This document shows, piece after piece, positions 1-5,025 of a DNA stretch of 11,851 nucleotides. The notes under the pieces are model-generated. The model was not told the DNA's origin and made no database searches. It was given only the letters and a program-made list of their open reading frames with translations. Origin of the DNA: Candidatus Bathyarchaeota archaeon (lineage in GTDB: Archaea; Thermoproteota; Bathyarchaeia; RBG-16-48-13; JAGMEO01). Location of the stretch: NCBI GenBank assembly GCA_030602965.1, contig JAUVYS010000031.1:1-11851 (forward strand). Reading direction: 5' to 3'. Numbering within the stretch: position 1 is the stretch's first letter; each line of letters begins with the position of its first letter. The position numbers were made by a program, and so were the translations under genes.

Positions 1-298
1 CTTCCTTGGACTCAACCTTCCACGAAGGCATCTTTGTAGCCACCTTAACTCCTTCACGATAACCATCTTGTAACACTTTACCGACTAGAACCTCACTATT
101 ACCCCTATGGTAGGGATATGCAGTGTCAATGTAGTTGACTCCCTGATCGATAGCACATCGTATCATCCTGATAGCCAAGTCTTCTTGTATCTTACCCCTA
201 TCCTTACCGATTATAGGTAATCTCATAGCTCCGAACCCTAGAACCGAGACTTCCCAGTCAAGCTTACCAAATTTACGATACTTCAAATTTCCACTCAC
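1..298 (-). CDS. Aldo/keto reductase, N-terminal part (3' end outside window)
   Basis: The minus strand reads as the N-terminal ~99 residues of an aldo/keto reductase, an NAD(P)H-dependent cytosolic oxidoreductase with a TIM barrel. Visible signatures are the opening KYRKFGKLDWEVSVLGFGAM, the catalytic Asp/Tyr block YIDTAYPYH near residue 60, and the catalytic Lys in VATKMP near residue 90. The catalytic His and any C-terminal ferredoxin-like extension lie off the left edge. The reading frame has no ATG near the expected start; I chose GTG at 298, and TTG at 286 (giving MKYRKFG, the usual family opening) is an equally good alternative. No clear ribosome-binding site precedes either. A TATA-like stretch on the minus strand at about 331-342 would place transcription start close to the codon, so a short-leader or leaderless mRNA is plausible. 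The substrate cannot be told from this part. Family call is firm; exact start is not. Confidence 0.9.
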   Translation of the reverse strand, partial: MSGNLKYRKFGKLDWEVSVLGFGAMRLPIIGKDRGKIQEDLAIRMIRCAIDQGVNYIDTAYPYHRGNSEVLVGKVLQDGYREGVKVATKMPSWKVESKE

Positions 299-460
299 AC
301 GTTCAGTAATAAAATAGACTCTGAGTTGCTCATATTTAATCGATAATTCATAACAATAAAAGATCCAATTGATCTACCTTGAAAAAAACATAAATTGAGG
401 GTTGACTTATTTCACTCACCTTTTTGGAAGAGCAAATAATGGTTGATTTCTCCCATGTAA

Positions 461-533
461 GGTCCAGTCGCTTGAAAGGAGTTCGCATCATGTGCGCATG
501 TCCTGTTTCTGATTGGACTGAGGAAACCCTCAG
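461..533 (+). ncRNA. Candidate structured RNA (two consecutive hairpins)
   Basis: A nine-pair outer stem joins GGTCCAGTC (461-469) to GATTGGACT (511-519), with two G-U pairs. Inside it GAAAGGA (474-480) pairs with TCCTGTTTC (501-509) around a two-base bulge, and CGCA (484-487) pairs with TGCG (493-496) around a five-base loop. It is followed at once by a perfect six-pair stem CTGAGG/CCTCAG (518-523 and 528-533) with an AAAC loop; the two elements share bases 518-519. The block is richer in G+C than its flanks. I do not recognise an RNA family: the RNase P CR-I resemblance (GAGGAAA) is not backed by other conserved regions, and no SRP helix 8 is seen. The strand is a guess from the G-U pairs. 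Confidence 0.3.
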
Positions 534-581
534 AGTGATTGTTTTTCTAAACTTTCAGTAATCTACGAATTTTCTTTTTCG

Positions 582-637
582 CGTGGGACAGATCCACGAT
601 CATAAAAATAGTGGGGTTCGAATCCTACTTCTATCTC
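582..637 (+). pseudogene. tRNA-like 3' fragment, probably decayed
   Basis: Bases 611-628 look like a tRNA T-arm with the hallmark TTCGAATCC, but the 5' stem has one extra G (GTGGGG instead of GTGGG), which spoils the canonical five-pair/seven-loop geometry; removing it gives a perfect T-arm. About 12 bases upstream, CGTGG (582-586) and CCACG (594-598) enclose a seven-base loop, as an anticodon arm would, but loop position 33 is A rather than U. No upstream sequence pairs with the putative acceptor strand TTCTATC, and no D-arm is seen. I read it as a degenerate tRNA remnant rather than a working gene; a sequencing error or a split tRNA are alternatives. Confidence 0.3.
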
Positions 638-667
638 TAAGTAATGGTTAATTATCTTGTACACACT

Positions 668-1048
668 TTATAATATGTTTATTTTAATCATATTTTCCAC
701 AATTTCTTTGTTAGAGAGAGAGCAAAAAACCCACTTTCCTTTTTTTATGCGATTAACAATACCTTCGTTTTCTAGTATGCTAATATGATGAGAAAGGTTT
801 GGTTGACTCATGTCTAAAGCGATCATTAACTCACAAATACACATCTCTCGAACCCTTAAAAGTTTCAATATCTTCAACCTATTCTTGTCTGATAGAGCCT
901 TGAAAAACTTACTTTGTTTTTTCGTAACTTCATTATTTTCAATCTCTCGAGATAATTGAATCAGCTCTTCTTTGTATTCTTCAACGTTCTCAGCTTGGCA
1001 AATATCTGAATTGACTAATCGTTGTAATCTTTGATTGATTTTTTTCAT
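668..1048 (-). CDS. arsR: ArsR-family metalloregulatory repressor
   Basis: A 126-residue winged-helix protein of the ArsR/SmtB family, expected to be a dimeric repressor released from DNA by As(III)/Sb(III). Residues 44-110 form the winged helix: KFFKALSDKNRLKILKLL, then the metal-site helix, recognition helix SQPNLSHHISIL, and wing GIVNRIKKGKWVFCSL. The CxC in MCICEL (C70, C72) matches the CVC arsenite site of classical ArsR. C17 and C109 are additional candidate ligands. The first ~43 residues are a charged extension not needed for the core fold. The start is supported by GGGAGG six to eleven bases upstream on the minus strand. It is divergent from acr3 across a 126-bp spacer, the standard arrangement for controlling the efflux gene and itself. 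Family and arsenic link are well supported; the exact inducer is inferred. Confidence 0.92.
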   Translation of the reverse strand: MKKINQRLQRLVNSDICQAENVEEYKEELIQLSREIENNEVTKKQSKFFKALSDKNRLKILKLLRVREMCICELMIALDMSQPNLSHHISILENEGIVNRIKKGKWVFCSLSNKEIVENMIKINIL

Positions 1049-1174
1049 AGTTTTCCTCCCTCACTATTTTGGAAAACATGTTAACTAAGTTTAGGTATAT
1101 TGAACGTATAAATATATTTAAAAACGTTTATATGAATCCTGAAGTATGTTTCAAAGAATCCGAGGCCCAATAAA
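1049..1174. promoter_or_regulatory. Divergent arsR/acr3 promoter-operator region
   Basis: The arsR ribosome-binding site lies at 1055-1060 (minus strand). A TATA-like AT block spans 1105-1120 and another lies at 1123-1133; the first, on the plus strand, would give an acr3 leader of roughly 35 bases, and read on the minus strand would serve arsR. Candidate operator elements are the perfect 8-bp palindrome AACATGTT (1075-1082), overlapping GTTAAC (1080-1085), and two related AACGT-led elements beginning at 1103 and 1123, exactly 20 bp apart and thus on one face of the helix. ArsR binding here is inferred from gene layout. Confidence 0.6.
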
Positions 1175-2197
1175 ATGGCTGAAAAAGGTGAAGCTCAACT
1201 TGGAATATTCGAAAAGTATCTCGCAGTATGGGTTGCGCTAACTATGTTTTCAGGGCTATTTCTATCACAATACTTTCCGACTCTCAGCATTGCAATGAAC
1301 AATATGCAGATAGGTGGGATATCGATACCTATAGGAATATGCCTGTTCTTAATGATGTATCCTGCTCTTCTGAATCTACAGTTTGAGGAATTGAAAAAAC
1401 TCTTACACAACCCTAAACCCATCATCATAACCCTAATATCCAATTGGCTATTGGCCCCAATAGTAACTGTTTTCTTAGCTAGCCTTTTTTTGCGTGGCTA
1501 TGATCAGTTGACTGTGTCTCTAATACTGCTTGGTTCTAGTCCATGTACCGCCATGGTCATGGTATGGGGTGCTCTCGCAAATGGAAATCAAGAGCAGAAT
1601 ATTATCAACACAAGTTTAAACACGATCACAATCATGTTCCTGTATGCTCCAGTTGTTTCTTTATTAACGGGCATTCAGAATATCCCGATTGACAGTGGAG
1701 CTCTCCTTGTATCCGTGTTTGTTTTTATTGGAATCCCCTTGATTCTAGGTTATTTCTCAAAGAGATATATCACTAGAAAAAAGGGGGAGAAGTGGTTTCT
1801 CAAGGTTTATAGACCAGCTGTGGGGAAAATCGCGATTGTGGCTCTATTGACTACATTGATTGTTTTGTTCTCACTAAACGGAAATGTTCTCATGCAACAT
1901 CCAGAGGAAATGATACGGATCTCAATCCCGCTAATATTAGGGTTCCTCATAATTGTAGGACTCAACCTATTTATTACAAAATTTGCGGGTCTCAGATATA
2001 GAGAGGCAATAATATCCGTAATAATAGGCTCTTCTAGCCATTTCGAGATTGCGATTGCTACTGCAATCAGCCTTTATGGTCTGGGTTCACAAGCTGCACT
2101 AGGAACGACGATGGGATTATTTTGGGAGGTGCCTATCATGCTCAGTTTAGTGTATCTGGGCAGAATACTTGACCATAAAGGATTCTGGAGTAAATGA
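1175..2197 (+). CDS. acr3: Arsenite efflux permease, Acr3 family
   Basis: A 340-residue polytopic membrane protein of the Acr3 branch of the bile acid/arsenite/riboflavin transporter superfamily, which exports As(III), sometimes Sb(III), at the plasma membrane using the proton-motive force. About ten hydrophobic segments are readable. Diagnostic blocks are PIGICLFLMMYPALL (52-66), SNWLLAPI (89-96), the essential-cysteine motif SSPCTAMVMVWG (C124) and the helix SSSHFEIAIATAISLYG with E291; the Cys and Glu match residues shown to be needed in characterised Acr3 proteins. WEVPIMLSLVYL (317-328) is the usual C-terminal helix. Length is typical of short prokaryotic Acr3 (about 340-370). ATG at 1175 has no strong ribosome-binding site. 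Divergent from arsR, with a VIT-like gene 82 bp downstream. Assignment is strong. Confidence 0.93.
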   Translation: MAEKGEAQLGIFEKYLAVWVALTMFSGLFLSQYFPTLSIAMNNMQIGGISIPIGICLFLMMYPALLNLQFEELKKLLHNPKPIIITLISNWLLAPIVTVFLASLFLRGYDQLTVSLILLGSSPCTAMVMVWGALANGNQEQNIINTSLNTITIMFLYAPVVSLLTGIQNIPIDSGALLVSVFVFIGIPLILGYFSKRYITRKKGEKWFLKVYRPAVGKIAIVALLTTLIVLFSLNGNVLMQHPEEMIRISIPLILGFLIIVGLNLFITKFAGLRYREAIISVIIGSSSHFEIAIATAISLYGLGSQAALGTTMGLFWEVPIMLSLVYLGRILDHKGFWSK

Positions 2198-2279
2198 ACA
2201 TCTCTCATATGATTTATTTATCACGGAGAAAGCGAAGGACAATTAGAAAGCTATAGAAAAAGATAGAGGGTGATGACGT

Positions 2280-2753
2280 ATGAAAGAATCTTGGAAAAAA
2301 GGTTTTGGTTTTGGTTTAACCTCGGGTGTGATAACTACTTTAGGTATGATTGTTGGTCTACATTCTATTATAGCTTCAAAGTTTGTCATAATTGGGGGAA
2401 TTCTCACCATCGCATTTGCTGATGCGCTTTCAGACGCGATGGGTGTTCACATATCAGAAGAGTTTGAAAGTAAACATACAACTAAAGATGTTTGGGAAGC
2501 TACACTCTCAACATTTCTTTCTAAGCTAATTTTTGCATTAACATTCATTATACCAATATGGTTTCTTCAACTTTCAGATGCAATAATTGTCAGTGTGTTT
2601 TGGGGCCTATTCATAATAACAGTGTTTAGTTATTATATGGCAACACAACAGAAAGAAAAACCATACAAAATAGTCTTAGAACATCTAATCATAGCAATTT
2701 TAGTTGTCTTACTAACCCATCAAATAGGAGACTGGATAGCAACCTTCGCATAA
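2280..2753 (+). CDS. Small VIT/CCC1-like integral membrane protein
   Basis: A 157-residue protein with about five hydrophobic segments (near 12-30, 36-55, 77-97, 102-120 and 130-150). FGLTSGVITTLGMIVGL and IAFADALSDAMGVHISEE match the first two helices of the vacuolar iron transporter (VIT1/CCC1) superfamily, whose members move Fe2+ or Mn2+ across membranes; D48, D52, E60 and E61 sit where VIT proteins carry conserved acidic residues. It is short: VIT1 proteins are about 230-250 residues and have a long Glu-rich cytoplasmic metal-binding insert between helices 2 and 3, whereas only about 20 residues separate them here. GGTGAT at 2269-2274, five bases before ATG, is a good start signal. It lies 82 bp after acr3 on the same strand, perhaps co-transcribed. 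Family placement is likely; transport of any particular metal is not shown. Confidence 0.7.
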   Translation: MKESWKKGFGFGLTSGVITTLGMIVGLHSIIASKFVIIGGILTIAFADALSDAMGVHISEEFESKHTTKDVWEATLSTFLSKLIFALTFIIPIWFLQLSDAIIVSVFWGLFIITVFSYYMATQQKEKPYKIVLEHLIIAILVVLLTHQIGDWIATFA

Positions 2754-2770
2754 AAATCAATATGTTTTAG

Positions 2771-2790
2771 ATGAATAGTTTTTTATTATC
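2771..2790 (+). terminator. Possible T-rich terminator after the VIT-like gene
   Basis: Six consecutive T residues (2779-2784) within a T-rich stretch about 25 bases after the stop codon. Archaeal termination often uses oligo-T tracts without a strong hairpin, and no clear hairpin precedes this one. Confidence 0.35.
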
Positions 2791-2900
2791 AACTTGAGGA
2801 GAAGAGAATTATCCACTGCCAGTTGAGCAACTAATCGCGCTCAAAAGCATACCACCTCTGTTATTTTGCCCTAGCCTTCTAACTTTTCTCTTTTTGTTGA

Positions 2901-2916
2901 ATCGATTTAAATCGAT
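2901..2916. promoter_or_regulatory. 16-bp perfect palindrome, candidate operator
   Basis: ATCGATTTAAATCGAT equals its own reverse complement. It overlaps a second palindrome, ATCGATCGAT (2911-2920), and the pair is bracketed by TTGAATC at 2897-2903 and 2920-2926. It lies just upstream of TATA-like DNA (2931-2945 and 2961-2970) and before the exporter genes, as an operator for a dimeric winged-helix regulator would. No regulator gene of the exporter is intact in this window. Confidence 0.4.
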
Positions 2917-2930
2917 CGATTGAATCATTA

Positions 2931-2970
2931 TTTTATTATATTATGATCTGTAAGAATTAATTTAAAATAT
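2931..2970 (+). promoter_or_regulatory. TATA-like promoter region upstream of the exporter block
   Basis: Two AT-rich TATA-like boxes, TTTTATTATATTATG (2931-2945) and TTTAAAATAT (2961-2970). The second is centred about 28 bases before the ATG at 2994, the spacing expected for a leaderless archaeal mRNA starting at that codon. Assignment is by sequence resemblance and position only. Confidence 0.4.
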
Positions 2971-2993
2971 GGAATAGAGGACGGAAAACTTGT

Positions 2994-3155
2994 ATGGCAA
3001 GAGCAGATGTTAGTGAACGTTACAGAAAGTTAGTCGATAACACATTTTATTTTATGCCTTCAGGTAGACAGAATATTAAGGATATATGTCACCATGTGAA
3101 ATCAACATATCCAAAGCTATGTGATGATACTTTTCGATGTTATCAAAATTGTTAG
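2994..3155 (+). CDS. Short ORF (53 aa), possibly a truncated gene
   Basis: The frame encodes 53 residues beginning MARADVSERYRKLVDNTFYF and ending in a Cys-containing segment (C32, C43, C49, C53; CDD then RCYQNC). It reads like real protein sequence, with balanced charge and an amphipathic start, and looks cut off in mid-domain. I cannot name the family; it faintly recalls N-terminal segments of archaeal restriction-endonuclease-like or winged-helix proteins, from memory only. A TATA-like box at 2961-2970 suits a leaderless start; GAGG at 2977-2980 is too far for a good ribosome-binding site. It overlaps the next short ORF by 19 bases in another frame, so a single indel would join them into a ~95-residue protein. 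It could be a gene remnant, a frameshifted regulator gene, or a small protein. Confidence 0.4.
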   Translation: MARADVSERYRKLVDNTFYFMPSGRQNIKDICHHVKSTYPKLCDDTFRCYQNC

Positions 3156-3283
3156 GGGCTATCGAAAAAATTCATCTCCTCATAAGGAACAACCCAGGAA
3201 CCTCCTCTAAGATTCAGGGGCTTCTCCATGAGACAGCGGAGAAAATCGAAGAAATCAATAGACAGCTGGAAAAACAGAAATGA
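3137..3283 (+). CDS. 48-aa ORF coupled to the ABC exporter start
   Basis: ATG at 3137 opens 48 codons, starting MLSKLLGAIEKIHLLIRN and ending ETAEKIEEINRQLEKQK. The second half is predicted amphipathic helix or coiled coil, rich in E, K, I and Q, like the dimerisation tail of MarR- or PadR-type regulators. GTGATG at 3121-3126 could serve as ribosome-binding site. Its TGA stop overlaps the ATG of the exporter gene (ATGA at 3280-3283), typical of translational coupling within an operon. There is an in-frame stop at 3125-3127, so no longer protein is possible without a frameshift. It may be the retained tail of a regulator normally preceding the exporter genes, or a genuine micro-protein. No function can be assigned. 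Confidence 0.4.
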   Translation: MLSKLLGAIEKIHLLIRNNPGTSSKIQGLLHETAEKIEEINRQLEKQK

Positions 3284-5025
3284 GTGCATTAACTCGTATA
3301 ATAAGGTTTGTTAAACCTTACAAGAGGGACGCTATCTTAGCTATGATATTCCTAGTACTCGTTGTTGGAGTAGATCTCTCAATACCTCGACTTGTCCAAG
3401 TCATCATAGATCAAGGAGTTACCCCTGAAAACATGGAGGTCATCTTTAACACAAGCATCATCATGATCGGAGCTTCAATTCTCAGCGCTCTATTAATCAT
3501 TATAAACACCCTGTTATCGGTACGAGTAGCCCAGAACTTTGCTGCAGACGTTAGAAAGTCAATCTATCATAAGATTCAGTCTTTTAGTTTTGGAAACCTA
3601 GACAACTTCCAGACAGGACGGCTACTTGTGCGTCTTACAAGCGACATAAACCAAGTTCAGATGGTAGTTTTCTTCTCCCTCCGGATGTTGATACGAGCAC
3701 CTTTGTTGCTTGTGGGAAGTATCGGTATCATGATTGCTACAAACTATCAGCTTGCTATGATATTGCTGATGTTGCTACCTCTAACACTTCTTCTCACTGT
3801 TGTCTTTATTCGAATAGCTCAACCTTTATTTAAAAAAGTCCAGAAGAGGCTCGAGAATATAAACCAGATACTTCAAGAGAATCTTTCAGGTATTAGGGTG
3901 GTTAAGGCTTTTGTTCGAAGAAATTATGAAAATAAGCGGTTCGACAAAGCCAACATCGATTTAATGGATCAAAATGTTAAGTTTGCTAGACTTATATCGG
4001 TTCTTTTTCCCATTATGCTTTTGCTGATTAACATAAGCGCTGTTGCTGTAATCTACTTTGGTGGGTTACAAGCAATAGTAGGTAGCTTCACTGTGGGCGA
4101 GATAATGGCGTTTATCAGTTATCTTCTTTCTACCATGTTCCCTATGCTTATGCTAGCCATGATGGCTGGACAGATATCTGCTGCTAATGTGTCAGCAGAG
4201 AGGATGATCGAAGTTATTGATTCCGTTCCACGCGTACAGGACAAATCTGGAGCTGTTGCACTCCCGAAAATAAAAGGCAGAGTGATTTTCAAGGATGTCT
4301 ACTTTAGTTACAATGGAAGTGGTTCTGAACCTGTCTTAGAAAATATAAATCTAGTGGCTGAGCCAGGGCAAACAGTGGCAATATTGGGTGCTACAGGCTC
4401 TGGCAAATCTAGTTTAATTAACTTAATCCCAAGATTATATGATGTAACCAAAGGAAGAGTTTCCATCGACAACATAGATGTTCGAGATGTAACTCAGAGT
4501 TCACTGCGTTCTCAGATTGGTATATGTCTTCAGGAAGCTGTACTCTTCTCCGGTAATATACGTGATAATATCAAGTATGGTAGAGACGATGCCGCTGAAG
4601 AAGACGTTATAACTGCAGCTAAAGCAGCTCAAGCGCACGAGTTCATAATGAGTTTTCCCGATGGTTACGATAGTGTGATTGGGCAACGTGGTGTTAATCT
4701 TTCTGGTGGGCAGAAACAGAGGATAGCCATAGCCCGAACTCTTCTAATAAATCCTAAGATCCTCATTCTAGATGACAGCACTAGTGTAGTAGATGTTGAG
4801 ACTGAAGTCAAAATACAAAATGCATTATGGAAACTGATGAAGGGTCGCACAAGCTTCATAATTGCGCAGCGAGTAAGCACGGTCCTTAGTGCAGATAAAA
4901 TCGTGGTACTTAATGGTGGCAAAATAGTGGCTGAAGGTAACCATGCCGAATTAATGAAAAAGAGCCCCATATATCGAGAAATCTATGAATCTCAGCTGGG
5001 AAACGGAGGTAATATCAATGAGTAA
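3280..5025 (+). CDS. ABC exporter half-transporter with degenerate ATP site
   Basis: A 581-residue half-transporter: six membrane helices in residues ~18-300, then a nucleotide-binding domain from ~335. Walker A is GATGSGKS (370-377), Q-loop Q418, signature LSGGQ (474-478), Walker B ILILD (494-498). The catalytic Glu after Walker B is Asp (D499) and the switch His is Gln (Q530 in IIAQRVST). This pair of substitutions is typical of the regulatory subunit of heterodimeric exporters such as TM287/288, LmrCD and BmrCD, so its own Walker site should bind but scarcely hydrolyse ATP. It overlaps the next gene by eight bases, and its start overlaps the stop of the preceding short ORF. Expected at the plasma membrane, exporting drugs, lipids or other amphipathic molecules; the substrate cannot be read. 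The family is certain. Confidence 0.95.
   Translation: MSALTRIIRFVKPYKRDAILAMIFLVLVVGVDLSIPRLVQVIIDQGVTPENMEVIFNTSIIMIGASILSALLIIINTLLSVRVAQNFAADVRKSIYHKIQSFSFGNLDNFQTGRLLVRLTSDINQVQMVVFFSLRMLIRAPLLLVGSIGIMIATNYQLAMILLMLLPLTLLLTVVFIRIAQPLFKKVQKRLENINQILQENLSGIRVVKAFVRRNYENKRFDKANIDLMDQNVKFARLISVLFPIMLLLINISAVAVIYFGGLQAIVGSFTVGEIMAFISYLLSTMFPMLMLAMMAGQISAANVSAERMIEVIDSVPRVQDKSGAVALPKIKGRVIFKDVYFSYNGSGSEPVLENINLVAEPGQTVAILGATGSGKSSLINLIPRLYDVTKGRVSIDNIDVRDVTQSSLRSQIGICLQEAVLFSGNIRDNIKYGRDDAAEEDVITAAKAAQAHEFIMSFPDGYDSVIGQRGVNLSGGQKQRIAIARTLLINPKILILDDSTSVVDVETEVKIQNALWKLMKGRTSFIIAQRVSTVLSADKIVVLNGGKIVAEGNHAELMKKSPIYREIYESQLGNGGNINE

Larger units (their letters stand above)
437..653. repeat. Imperfect 12-bp direct repeat flanking the RNA-like block
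   Basis: TAATGGTTGATT at 437-448 recurs as TAATGGTTAATT at 642-653 (11 of 12 identical), bracketing both the hairpin block and the tRNA-like fragment. It could be a target-site duplication or recombination scar of an old insertion, but in AT-rich sequence a chance match of this length is quite possible. Confidence 0.25.
299..667. other. Intergenic region without protein gene; RNA-like structures
   Basis: I see no convincing coding frame on either strand. The stretch separates two minus-strand genes (aldo/keto reductase and arsR) and contains a TATA-like element for the reductase (331-342), a strong nested hairpin block (461-533), a tRNA T-arm-like fragment (about 582-637), and an imperfect 12-bp direct repeat flanking these (437-448 and 642-653). 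The structured elements are listed separately. Confidence 0.6.
2754..3279. other. Long spacer with regulatory-looking DNA and two short ORFs
   Basis: The first ~240 bases carry no ORF of note and include a T-run, a 16-bp perfect palindrome and AT-rich TATA-like DNA. The remainder is occupied by two short overlapping reading frames (2994-3155 and 3137-3283), described separately. The region separates the metal module from the ABC exporter and probably holds the exporter's promoter. Confidence 0.6.

Noticed and set aside
461..640. Possible RNase P RNA, because GAGGAAA (520-526) and ACAGA (588-592) recall conserved regions CR-I and CR-IV
   Set aside because: The rest of CR-I (AGUCC) and CR-V are missing, the region is too short, and the GAGGAAA lies within a simple local hairpin.
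4501..4970. Minus-strand open frames inside the ABC genes (also 5242-5793 and 6298-6663)
   Set aside because: They are antisense to strongly conserved ATPase and membrane domains and have no family-like sequence of their own.
4985..5017. Upstream ATG extension of the second half-transporter
   Set aside because: It lies wholly inside the preceding gene without a ribosome-binding site, while ATG 5018 has GGAGGT at ideal spacing and gives the usual basic N-terminus.
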